From: Xiphias gladius | Lineage: Eukaryota > Chordata > Actinopteri > Istiophoriformes > Xiphiidae | Length of the DNA: 64,000 nucleotides | Assembly (NCBI RefSeq): GCF_016859285.1 | Contig: NC_053422.1 | Span: 8,867,501 to 8,931,500, forward strand | Reading direction: 5' to 3' | In this document: in pieces, positions 1 through 10,737 of the stretch | Layout: every line of letters starts with the position of its first letter | How positions within the stretch are numbered: position 1 is the first letter of the stretch | Made by a program: the position numbers and the translations under genes | The notes under the pieces: generated by a model | What the model saw: the letters and a program-made list of their open reading frames with translations, nothing else | What the model was told of the DNA's origin: nothing | The model's database searches: none

Positions 1-1052
1 ACAGCCAAAAGAGATACTTGAAGTAATTTTAAGGAATAATAATAATAATTGTGGGTCTTTCTGGCATGAATGAATTTTTCATCAACTATTATATAATGAG
101 ACTGTAGGATTTTGTCATATATGAAAACTTCTAAGATGAATGATGATTTGCGCTTGCAATAAAGTCTTCTGATTTACAAGGTAAAAGTACTAGGTCAAAT
201 CTCTCTACTTTTATAAGCTTTTGTTGTGGCAGTAATAATCCCAAAGGTAGCACTGACAAAGTGTTACTCCGCTTTGTTGAAAAGGTTGAAAAAGTTTTGT
301 GGAATGTAAAGTGAAAGAAAATTATTTGTATTAACATCTAGTTTTTTCAAATCAGAATGTACAAATATTGAGTGCGGAGGCACATTATAATATTAAACAC
401 AAATTCAATGCAACACTAAGTGCTCTGTGAACAGAAAAACAAGTCACACTAGCTTAATCTGTGCCATGCAAACACACTGCCTACTTTTATGTGAATACAA
501 GATGCACTCAAGCTTCCAAGCATCAACAGAGATATATCCATTCTTATTATTCCAACAAAGCAACATTAGCAAATACAGGTTAAGGCTGGAACATGCTTTT
601 CTGGAAACACTGATGTCTCTGAACAAACCTGTATACGTAGGGGAACATGCACAGGGCTCATTCAGAGTTATTCACATGGCTGTGTCTCTCGTACCTTCAT
701 GTACTTTGAGTATAATGTTTTTTTCCTCTCTGTCACAAACCCATCCCCCCCTACAGTCATTAGATCAACTGATCAGCTTTCTTCGCACTCAGGTCCAACA
801 CATTTTGATTTGAGAGGCGTGTGCATCAGCTCCTCTGTAAGTCCCAGTAAGACATGGTTCCTCACGAGACCCTTACCTTTAGTTGTACATCGTTTATTGG
901 GCACTTGCTAACTTGCAAAATTAACAGCATTTACACACACTTTATCCATGCAAGACATACTGAGATGGATTTCTTACATTACAACAAAGAGTTGAAATTC
1001 TTATCTTGACATTCAGTGCATTTCACCCAACAGATATGAGTGTCTGTCATTG
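1..1052. other. Non-coding flank
   Basis: No exon with splice sites and a recognisable protein motif was found on either strand. The open frames here are short and carry no domain signature. The stretch lies just beyond the decayed tail exon of NITR-A, so it is probably intergenic sequence of the receptor cluster. Confidence 0.5.
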
Positions 1053-1138
1053 CTACGGTTGTCTCTTTCTCCCTCCTCTTCCTTTCATTTGTAGAGAAAT
1101 CCAGTGATAAGAGTAGTTCAGTGCTCCTGTGTCAGCAT
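1053..1138 (-). pseudogene. Decayed NITR cytoplasmic-tail (ITIM) exon
   Basis: On the minus strand this matches the last exon of other NITRs here: an acceptor-like AAG, then coding sequence reading LNYSYHW where sister genes read LNYVAL or VNYAAL followed by DFS. Compared with the exon at 14898-15047, one extra base inside the ITIM codons shifts the frame, so the ITIM consensus (L/V/I/S-x-Y-x-x-L/V/I) is lost and the reading ends at a TAG (1053-1055). It lies 1.3 kb downstream of the membrane exon of NITR-A and is probably its abandoned tail. No intact spacer exon was found between them. The homology is clear; ownership by NITR-A is inferred from position and strand. Confidence 0.65.
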
Positions 1139-1141
1139 CTT

Positions 1142-2424
1142 AAAAATAATTATCGTGTTTTTGAACAAGGTTATTCAGGATTATGGCTGTGACATCAAGA
1201 TAAAATGTAGAATCTGGATATTAAGGCTTTTGTTTTTAATAATGTACCATTATGGACAAACACTATGGGAGTGCTAACCAGTCTCTTTCACAGTGACTAG
1301 TTTAATCATGGCTAGAGTGACCATTTATAGAACAGTTAGCTTGTTGTTTGAATGAAAATCAAGATACAATTAACCCTTTATGCCACCCTTTATGATTGTC
1401 TGCAACTCTGGAGGCTTAAGATATAATAAAGTGTTTTGAAGATAATGGTATAATTACCCAAAAATACTAATTACTACTCCTCATAGATGACAACCCAATA
1501 CACCGGAAGCAGAGTTATCTTTGTGTAACTAAAAACTCTAAATGAAACACACTGTAGGGCCTTGGAGTAAGACAGGATTCATGATCTCACGGAAACAAAA
1601 AAATGTGGCCGAGCAAGGTCTGCCACACTGAAACACGTGGCCCTGATAAGTCACTAGTCACGAAACAATGGCTCTTGATTCAAGACTTCAGGTCAATAGA
1701 ACCAATTCCCTGACATACTGTATGTGGGCTGAGAATGAATTCAAAAAGTCCAAGAGAAACAAGGTGTTACCAAATCCAATTTGTAATGAAATTTTCCTGA
1801 ATTGTAGCCAAGACATTGCTATCCTGGCGGTCAATTTCACAAAAGCAGTTTACGAGCACTGCTTATACACAAATGGTGGCGACATTACGTTTCGCAACAG
1901 GCAGGTCTCACCATATGTTGTATGAATAACATGCAAATTATGTGTTTAAGTATGCACTTGTTTCTTTTTGAGTGGGATTTCACCTTGCATCGTTTCTCTA
2001 CTGACTGAAGCCCTGAACAATCCAAAACAGGGTTAAATGATACATGGGAGTAAACGGGATTAAATAACATGCAAAGGCTTAAAATGTGTGGAAATGACAT
2101 GCGAAAATGTTACCAAAAGTGGTGTACCATCTAACTGGAATCCCATGAGATCCCTTTATTCACAAGCAATTGCCCCAAATTGCAAAGAGAGTCCGACAGG
2201 GATCTTGCATGCTCATGCATGGGTGGCAAATATGGTATTTGTTTTGATTAGTGAAATAGCTTAAAATTAGTAAGAGGGGGAACGATATGATCCAAATTGA
2301 GACTTGCATTTTCCACAGTTAGCGAAAGGGGTCCCTTGATTCTTTCTGTGACGTCCTGGATCCAGAAAATCTGTAAATGCAAGTTACATACCGCAGTCAC
2401 TTTTTTCAGTGATACTAAACTTAC
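1142..2424. other. Gap between NITR-A membrane exon and decayed tail
   Basis: No exon was recognised. If NITR-A once had a normal tail, its spacer exon should have been here. A GTAAGT donor still follows the membrane exon at about 2424, directly after the present stop codon. Confidence 0.5.
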
Positions 2425-2426
2425 CT

Positions 2427-4281
2427 TCAGTCTCTTGAGAAAATAAGGATGGCAATCACAATCACACAGAGAGCCAACAGTACCCCAAGAACAAAGACAA
2501 CTGGGTCCAACTTGGATCCTGAATCAGAAAAAAAGCCCAGGCAGACTTTTAACTCTTGAATCATCATTTACCATATTATTCACTTTTATTTGGCTAAACA
2601 CTATATAACATTAATGAGCTCCATTAATGAACTGAATTTAATATAATTTAATTAATCAAATTCAATTTAATTTAAAATGATAAGGATATTGACTTAAATT
2701 GCTAATAATATTTTACATGGGGCATTTCAAAGGGTCACTGTCAGAGACTAATGATATAGTTGTAATAAATAAATTAGAATAACCATTGAGAGAAGTCCTG
2801 TGCTAATGTAATACATTAGTAGAGGTAAACAAGGGTTTGGGTTATTACAACATGGTACTCACTAAAGTAATTGCTGAGATATCTGAACGTGGCGGCATCA
2901 CTTAAAATACCAAGAAACACAGACAGTCACACAGGTTGAAATCAGTTTGACCAGAAGACTGTAGTTACTACAGTATTTCAAGACAAAACAAAAAGTGAGA
3001 GTGCGCCTGTGATATTGCTGATGATTCCTCAGAAATTTACTACACACAGTTTCATCATTATCTGGAAGAGAAAGAGAAAGTTAAGTCTGACCAGTGCCGG
3101 GGGGTTGTTTACAACCTGCCTGATTGTCTGACAGCTCATGTTTCTTGCCCTGTCTGACCAATTTTATGGATATCATTAGATCCTGATAGCTCAGCAATGT
3201 TGTCCTAATTAAAAAAACTGCAAATACAAAAACAATAGATGAAAATAAAATAAGTTTTATACAACTGTAAACACATACTTGTCTCCACTTTAGTTCCTTC
3301 ACCAAACAGGATCTCTCCACATGTGACCACAGCACAGTAGTAGGTCCCAGTATCAGAGGAGTCCTGTATAGTTTTGGATAAACTGTAGGCACAGCTCCTT
3401 CCCTCTTGTTCATCACTCCTGTTCCTGTGAGTGTAAAAGATGCCTGGATGAAGTTCCCCTGATCCAGCTCTGAACCAGTGCACACTGTGTTCACCTGGAC
3501 ACTGGACTCTGGCTTCCATGTCCTCGGAGAGAAGTGAACACCGCAGAGTGACTGTGTTCCCCAACTGGACTGATGCTGTCTCCGGTCTTTGTTTCACGTG
3601 GACATATTTCTGCTGATTCCAATCTGCATGAGTCAGTAAAAAAGACATTAAAGGGAAGTGATGATCTGAATTATTTGTATGACATAAAAACTTGGCGATG
3701 AATGTCACGTCCATAGACATGGAAAGTAACAAATTTTACCATTTACTGCCAGGAAGATGACATTAGCAAAGCTCTGTGAATACGCTGTTCCACTTTGACA
3801 GAAGTATGTTGCCTCATCTTCTTTGATTACATTTCTGATGGTAAGAAGATACTGAGAGTCCCCCTCTGTGACACTGAATCGTGGGTTCTCAAATTGTCCA
3901 CTTAGTGTCTGCTTGGAGTAAGTTCCTGTAGCAACTGTTTGGACCATATATCCGGGAGCCTGCTTATACCAGTGAAAGAATTTGCCTTCCCTCTCGGAGA
4001 CCGGACATTGCAAAGTAGCATTCCCACCAAGTTCAACCACAATCAAAGGGATCTGGTGAGGAACCTCTGCAGTTTGAATCAGAGCTGAAGAAAAGAGACA
4101 AACAAATTTACTGGACAACATGACAAAAACAATGAAAAATGTAAATTGTCGGCCATCAGAAAGATGTCGGTCATAGTCTTTTAACTATAATTTAACAGTT
4201 CAATATATGCAGTCATCTTAAGTAAAAGTTGCACTTACAAACTATACCAAGAAGAATCACAGCAGCCAGTCGTCCAATCAT
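2427..4281 (-). CDS. nitr: NITR-A: novel immune-type receptor, two Ig domains, no signalling tail
   Basis: Minus-strand exons: signal peptide 4281-4239, V domain 4084-3740, I domain 3623-3279, membrane exon 2518-2427 including the stop; 274 residues, phases fit. NITRs are fish leukocyte surface receptors likened to natural-killer receptors. The V exon has the Cys in LQCPV, the Trp in FHWYKQ, and the ending EDEATYFC. The I exon has LRCSLL, VHWFRAG, DTGTYYCAVVTCG and a J-like FGEGTKVE, with extra cysteines. The membrane segment (GVLLALCVIVIAILIF) has no charged residue and is followed only by SRD and a stop. The receptor therefore has neither an ITIM nor the charged membrane residue used to bind adaptors. 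A splice donor just after the stop and a decayed tail exon at 1053-1138 suggest secondary tail loss. It is most similar to NITR-B. The product could be a decoy or be decaying. Confidence 0.85.
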
Positions 4282-4364
4282 TGTGGTAAAACACCCTTCT
4301 CTTGAACTTCTGACGTCTTCCTACCTGAATGAAGGCTTAGTCACAAATCTACAAAGGGGAAATC

Positions 4365-4381
4365 TTCCTGATTGGCTGAAA
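4365..4381 (-). promoter_or_regulatory. CCAAT box of NITR-A (inverted CTGATTGG on plus strand)
   Basis: The plus strand reads CTGATTGGCTGAA, so on the gene's strand CCAAT ends about 94 bp before the ATG. The core CTGATTGG matches the classical NF-Y / Y-box. NITR-B has the matching AGTGATTGGCTGAA at the same distance, within a region of wider upstream similarity. A GGAAG (ETS-type) core lies directly next to it on the gene strand. Confidence 0.55.
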
Positions 4382-4589
4382 GGCTGAAAATGCGCTTCCC
4401 CCTAAATTTAGTAAATCATGATCCATTTTCAGCAACATTTAGGTCAACGTTTACTTACGTTTACTACAACTTAAAGTTCCGTCCTTTAGTTATTTCTATC
4501 TGTGTTCCCTAGTCTTTAACACCTAATATGTAATGACATTGTTTATGTGGTTTAACTTGATCATTTATCAAGAACAAAATAACAGAATA

Positions 4590-4757
4590 TTTATATATAT
4601 GTATATATGAGTGCGTGTATATGTATCTGTGTATATGTGTGTCTGTGTATATGTGTATATATATATGTATATATATGTATGTGTACATGTATATATATAT
4701 TTGTGTATATATACATACATATATATATTTGTATGTGTGTGTGTGTGTGTGTGTGTA
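4590..4757. repeat. TATATG / GTGT-rich microsatellite
   Basis: About 170 bp of alternating purine-pyrimidine sequence made of TA, TATG and GT units, ending in a pure GT run. Apparent open frames through it on both strands (Ile-Tyr, Cys-Val and Thr-His strings) are artefacts of the repeat. Confidence 0.9.
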
Positions 4758-5539
4758 TATACACAATTGAATTCATTTTGTATACATACATTCAAGTTGT
4801 GGCTGATTGTTGTATATATCTTGGTTGTTTGTTTTAAAGTGAGGTTGTTGTGATGGATGCATGTGTAGAGCACCTGAATTTCATGCCAGAGAGATGATCC
4901 CATGTCAGACCTAAGATTAAACCTGCAATAACTGATTTTTGTTTTTCTTCAGTACTTGGGGGCAGCAGAAAGAAGTTTTGAACACAGTACTGACATATTA
5001 TTATCAGAGAAAGTGAACCAAAAGTAGAGCATCGAGTCGGAAAGTGGATGTGCTGTAACTTGGCGTAAAACACTGTAAAGTGAGAAGGAGCTGCAGATTC
5101 AGGTGACAATTCTCTGTAGGTTCTTCACTCTCACATTGTCATTTGATACACTGTCACAAAGGAGTTCTTCATTGGTAATGTAATGTAGATGTTATTTTAA
5201 CCATGGCTATGATTTTTCTGTAATCACCATGTTTTATTTGCCTGATCTTAACCATGGTTTACCAAACTGCACAAAAATTGGAGGAATAAATATATAAATA
5301 GGGCTTGTGGCCATCCAAAATATCTGGAGTTTTGATAATAAATTGTATTATTTATATGTTTTAAAAAACACATTTTTAAGTGAGGGAAAGACACAGAGAG
5401 ATGGAGAGATAACTGACGGACACACCCACAGTGGTTCTGAGTATAGTTGTCTATATATTTGTCCACCACAGCTTCCCCTAATTCCAGATGAAAGGTAACA
5501 AAGGAGCAATGTTTCTTTCTTATCTTTCTTTCAAGACTG

Positions 5540-5800
5540 TTTGAAAACATACCATGTTAGAGGAGATTGACTGGGGTGGACTACTGTCTTTCTAGTTTCA
5601 CATCACTTTGTAAAGGCAATGTGCATTCAAAACAACAAAGGACTATGCCACAGCTACACTGATAGACATAGGCTGTGGTGGGCCATTTCTCTGCCTTTGA
5701 CCCACCACCGAATCTGTTTACTAAGAAGAGACCTGACTATGTGCTTCAACAGGATATGTAGTGAGGTTAGAGGTGCAACAAGGGATGTGCTTCAAGAGGC
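5540..5800 (+). repeat. Unclassified dispersed repeat, copy 1 of 3
   Basis: The stretch with GACATAGGCTGTGGTGGGCC, a second block ending CTGTTTACT, then CAGGATATGTAGTGAGG recurs at about 16760-16990 and, more diverged, at about 39340-39690. No coding capacity or terminal inverted repeat was recognised. Copies 1 and 2 lie upstream of NITR-C and NITR-D, which fits duplication together with those genes. Confidence 0.6.
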
Positions 5801-7804
5801 ACCCAAAAGCTTTCATTTTTAACCAGTATGCAGTTGCTAATCATTTGTGGTGTTGAAGGCTTACAGAGATCTGTACTCGCACAGCACAGAGTTTTGGTTG
5901 GTAGCCGTCTGTGAATTTAACTTACCTTGTAGCAAGCGTAGGAGAGGTGCAAAAGCGGGACTAACAGTCACGCTTAGTCTGCTTACATCGTCCAATGTTA
6001 AGATGTGGTCTGTATTTGGATGGGAAACTGCCCGCCCCTATAAAACAATAGGTCTTCTGTGCAAGAAGCTTATGTTGACCAATAGTTATATTTATAGTTA
6101 GGCAACCTCTACCGGCTGTGGTAGTAAATATGACAAGAACAAAGGAGAGGTCATGTGATGCGATAGTCATCATTGTTTCTTTTAACCATTCCACAACCTT
6201 AAATGCGTGCCAATTACTGTAACCACGACAACGAAGGTCCTCTAACCTCAACGAAGATCTTATTTTAACCCAAACTATGATCTTTCCCAAAACCTAACCA
6301 AGGTTGGCACACCGCGTGTGTTTATTATCGTAACCACGATGACGGAGGTCCACAACGCCTGCTGCCATAGGGGTGCTAGTTCAGGTGACACTCCTATGGG
6401 TTGTATCAGAGGGTTAACGCCGTTTATGGTCATTTAGATCGGACGACTTGTTTTTACATGGCTTTATCAAGTGATGTCAATTCATCTTTTATTTCAACAG
6501 CCTAATTAAGACCCGTGCACAAGACGTAAGTATGAAAACAAAGACAAACAAACAAATTTTTCATATACATTCGCTATAGACATCAGGTCCATTAAAGAAA
6601 ACAGATGCATTCAAAATGCCTGAGTCAAATGCTCGAAAGTCTTCAAAGAAATGAGAGATTTTTATCAGAGCAAAGTTCATTGTACCTTGTTACACTGATA
6701 CACACACATACAGATTTTCAAAGGGATTTTTAAACCTTACCACATTTTTTTTTTTTAATTCTAACTGTGCGTAGGTTTGCTACATGCACTTTACATCACA
6801 CGGCAAATGAAAGGAAAAGAAGTGACTTTTGAGTCCACCACACATCGTGATGATGTAGTCTATACCATTTCCATCCACCCTGCAAGCACATTATGTGCCT
6901 CTGAGAAAAAACGTACCAAAGCTAAGTCATGTCCTGTCTGTCCTGTTTGTTCTTTGAACAAACATCACGTTGCGCCATGTCAAACACCTTGATTGTGTAA
7001 GTTGCTCCAAACAAAAAGCTTCATTTTTAAAACTATTGCCATGGTGTTATAGTGACTAAAAGGTTGGATCACAATAGTAAGGTATAGAGTTCTCAATTCA
7101 TGGAATTGGACATGGTCTAACATCCAAAAGGCGTTAATGTCAGGTGAAGCTGACTGAAACTCTAAGTTGCACATGGTGTCAACATAGTGGATGGTGTGAC
7201 AGCCCTGCCCCACTTTCTGTTTCACTCTTCCTGCTGCTTCTTCGCAACAGATGACTGACAGACAGAGTAGGCAGGGTCACCACTGAGGATGTGGAGCGCC
7301 TGGATTCATCCTAGGGTATTTAAGATGACTCCTCTAGCTTCCTACTTGCCTTACCTAAACACTGGTCAATCTGGATGTCCATGATCTGCAACCACGCCCA
7401 TTCATATAAATGATAGCCTGTACTTCTAATTATTGTAAATTATGTGTTGATTCTTTGGGGCTGGACCAGGTCAACCTCACATCAGGAAAATCTGACAATC
7501 TGTCTGATGTGTATTGTTGAAAAAACCCTAGTTTTGGCTGCAACAACAAAATAGCAGAACTGTTAAAAGCTATATTTCCAAATTTTTCCGATTTTCAGAA
7601 ATGCATTGACTTTTTATAAACTACATTTACAGTGACCCATTCTACATAGAACTTGTTACTTAAATTAATATACTGCAAGTTGGCATATGTTTGTGTAATT
7701 TATATTGAAGTTAAAAAAAAACAAAGCTTTTATTAAAACACAATATAAACATTTGTTATGTATAAAAATTAATGTTTGTACCATTGAACTATTTTAAATT
7801 TACA

Positions 7805-7890
7805 GGGCCAGAACCTAATATCACTGCAGTCCCTCCATCCGATTCAGTCAATCCAGGAGACTCAGTGACTCGGTCACTGCGGTGTTTAGT
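7805..7890 (+). pseudogene. NITR I-domain exon fragment
   Basis: After an acceptor-like TTTACAG, the sequence matches the beginning of the NITR-C/NITR-D I-domain exons: CCAGAACCTAATATCACTGC, then GGAGACTCAGTGACTC. The similarity stops abruptly near 7890, before the first domain cysteine. No other exon of this copy was found nearby. It is a relic of an additional plus-strand NITR between NITR-A and NITR-C. Confidence 0.7.
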
Positions 7891-10600
7891 TGTTGTTGAA
7901 GCTTTACCATTCTTAATATCATAATTGTTAAACCTCTCAAAGGTCTGGATGGGACCTGTGAGTGTACATCACTCCCCTCTATCTCAGCAACTACCAATGA
8001 AAAACACTTAACCACAGAGAAGTGCAGTGGGAAGCGGTAAAGGCATAGTGTGACTAGGTAGGGGAGTTTGTGTGTGTTCAGTCCCCCTGCACCCTCACTA
8101 CTAACCTGACTACTCCTGCAAGTTGTTGCGATGTTAATTAAAACATAACAATAATTTGGTGTCTTTCCTTCACGTTGTTGAGAAGGTAAAACAGCAGCGC
8201 TCAAGCCTGGGTTTTAAAGCAGAGAGAGAGACAGGAAGAAAAGACCCTTTGAATTCACACCTTGGTTTGAAAGCCAAACCACAGCAATGCTAAAGTTTCC
8301 ATGCGTCATTTGTTTGCCAGTGAACAGACAGAGTGCACAAAGTGCAGATGAGTACTTAAAAGCTTTTTTTTTTATTTTTGAGTTACATTATATAGTTGAC
8401 AGAGATTGAATTGTGTTACTGTGTAGTTTTCTTAGGTTTGTATTTATATGAAATGCAGGTAAAAAGCTTCTTTAAAGAAAAAAAAGAGGTTTGCAGTATC
8501 TCCATTGGTTTTTCGTATATGGAGTTTAATTGGGTGTTGTCCCCAGCTCACATGGTTTCCTGTCATATCATGAACTCCAAATTGCCCATACTTTAGGTGA
8601 GTTTCTGTGAAATTCCAGCAATTGATATTGTTCTGCTACTGCCTTTCACCTATTTCATGTTGGGATAGGCTTCTGCCCAGCTGAATCGCAATGAAACAGG
8701 TACAGTACCATGGATGTAACTCTGTCTGCGTTGCTCTCCCTGCTGATGTGTTTCACTGCTGATGACTGACAGGCAGAGTGGGCGCGTCCTCATTGAAGAT
8801 GAGGCGTTCTTCGATTGACCGGTCTGTCTCTGGGTTTCTCTGTTACAAATGGCTGGGTAGATTTTTTAGCCATGCTAGCAGCATGGCTCTAGGGAAGTCA
8901 GTGTTGGTCAGTCAGCCCACCTCTCTGGTCCAAACTGAAATATCTCTGCAGCGATGAGAAGGATTTCTGTGGCATTTTGCACACACAATCATAGTTTGAA
9001 TGAATCCTAATTGGTATGGTGATTCCCCCACATGTTCTCTAGCACCACCAGCAGGTGGGCATGCAATATTGAGTGAAATGCCTCAACAACTGTTGTATGG
9101 ATTTTACTGAAATGTGGTACACACATTCAGGCCCCATTCAAGGTGAGCTGTAATAACTGGTTAATCCCCTGACTTTTCATCTAGCGCCATCATCAGGTCA
9201 AAAATTCCAATTGGACAATTCCAGTGGTTTTTCACCTCATACCTGAAAATGACATGCCCATCAGCTGTACTTTGTGTTTAGTGCTAATTAGGTAAAAGTA
9301 AGATGATGAACATGGTAAAAAATGATACCAGCATGTTAGCATACCAAGCTCAAATCATTAGTGTGGCTAAACACAACCTCACAGAGCCGCTACCATGGGC
9401 TCTTGGTCTTGTTTAAATGTACACAAATCAAATAGATCAGTTAATCCCCAGTGTAGTACAGACATGGTTATTGGACTTTGCGTTTTAAAGAGAAATATAT
9501 ATATTTACAGATATTTTACCGGAGAAACATTTATATTACAAGGTCGCTGGTATTAAAAGCCCTACTAAAATGAGTATTGAGTTTGTGAAATAATATGTTT
9601 CTTTGTAAAAGTCGTTATCACTACAATATATTAGCGATGTAAAGACAGAGCAGATGACTTAAAACAGTCTGCATGTGTTTGCGAATCTAAGATATTAAAT
9701 ATAATACAAAGATTCTATGTTATGGTTGTTATGGTAGATGGATCTAGACAAACTGTATTTTGAGTAAATGATTTGCATAGATGAATAAAATCCCATTTCT
9801 GTCAGCCAGTTTTAATATCTTATATGAATCCTATAGTGCCTGGTGTTAACTGCACATAGAAGTAGCTTAACCTTGCAAAGACACGTGTCCCGTTCCTCTT
9901 GAAGTAACTTGAATTTATTAAAATCCTGCAGAAATAAATTCAGCATATACCTGGAGAATCAGACAAGATCTGTCTGAGACACCAGATTGAGTTGTTGACA
10001 AAACTATTTTTATGTCCATCACCATATGCAACAGCCCAACAAAAGCTGTTGAAATGTTACAGTGTTACACATTTTTAAAAAGAAGCGTTTAAAAGTACTT
10101 TACAAGATAAAAACTAAAATTGGGGAAAAAGTACAAAGTGCATTACACCAATTACACTGCCAAGTTTGCAATGGAATTCTGTTTACATTGATCAATTCTG
10201 CAACAGGCCTTTTATGTCCTGCATCTTGTCTCAGACTAATAGTTGACTTTGCCATTTTTGAAACCATGTCAGCTATCTTTTCCTAACCTTAGCCAAGTGT
10301 TTTAGTCACCTGATCTTAATTATACTGAGGTTCCCATTCGTGGATTTTAACTTAATTAATCAAAACATTGCTCTATCTTGCATCCTGCAATGACACAGTG
10401 TCCTGCTGATAGCCCTCACAGGACATTGCATTTAAACACAAGAGATCTTTTGTTGATAATATATCCCCTAAAAGACCTTCTGTGTTTACTGTAGGTGTCA
10501 ATTTTAGAAACCCACCCTGAGAACCAAATATGAGATGCTGGTGTTGTTTCATGTGCTTGATTTGGAAAGTTTGTTTGATGTATTTCCACTGTGGTAGTAC
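7891..10600. other. Intergenic, repeat-rich, upstream of NITR-C
   Basis: No gene was seen. Sub-blocks at about 8205-8360 (ending TTTCCATGCGTCA) and 8745-8830 (GACTGACAGGCAGAGTGGGC) are repeated upstream of NITR-D at about 17215-17365 and 17830-17930. This supports duplication of a whole unit containing a receptor gene. Confidence 0.5.
8865..9420 (+). repeat. Percomorph-type dispersed repeat (TTAGCATGCTAACA family)
   Basis: This is a member of the most abundant repeat in the window. Hallmarks are GTCCAAACTGAAATATCTC, a block ending TGAAATGTGGTACACACATTCA, CATCTAGCGCCATCATCAGG, a TGTACTTTGTGTTTAGTGCT block and GTTAGCATACC before AAACACAACCTCACAGAG. Other copies lie near 13725, 21775, 25120, 31535, 33180, 37520, 45760, 51815 and 58885. 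It has no coding capacity; I cannot assign its class with certainty. Confidence 0.75.
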
Positions 10601-10737
10601 ATTGATATTCCAACGTAGCAAATGGCCAATCACATTTCACTGAAATTGTTCCCTCCCATTTGATATTATTACATTAAGGCGAATCATCTTATACTAGGGT
10701 CTAAATTAACAGCTGCCTCATGTGGTAAGATCAGAAA
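10600..10737 (+). promoter_or_regulatory. NITR-C proximal promoter with CCAAT box
   Basis: CCAAT at 10626-10630, in TGGCCAATCACA, lies 112 bp before the ATG. The block is conserved upstream of NITR-D, where CCAAT at 19036 lies 111 bp before its ATG, followed in both by CCTCCCAYTTGATATKATTA and ACATTAAG. The shared spacing and flanks argue for function, though recent duplication also contributes. Confidence 0.55.

Larger units (their letters stand above)
4282..7804. other. Intergenic region upstream of NITR-A
   Basis: Apart from the CCAAT region and the microsatellite, no gene was seen. It holds a copy of an unclassified three-copy repeat (about 5540-5800) and sequence rich in CCTAACCNTAACCA-type units near 6180-6350, a pattern seen again near 10270, 18500, 30710, 32620 and 34030. 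Confidence 0.5.

Noticed and set aside
2860-2897. Exon-like stretch with a GTGAGT donor between the NITR-A I and membrane exons
   Set aside because: Including it would shift the frame of the membrane exon, and no other NITR here has such an exon.
4509-4903. Overlapping long frames rich in Ile/Tyr/Thr/His
   Set aside because: Translations of a TATATG/GTGT microsatellite on both strands.
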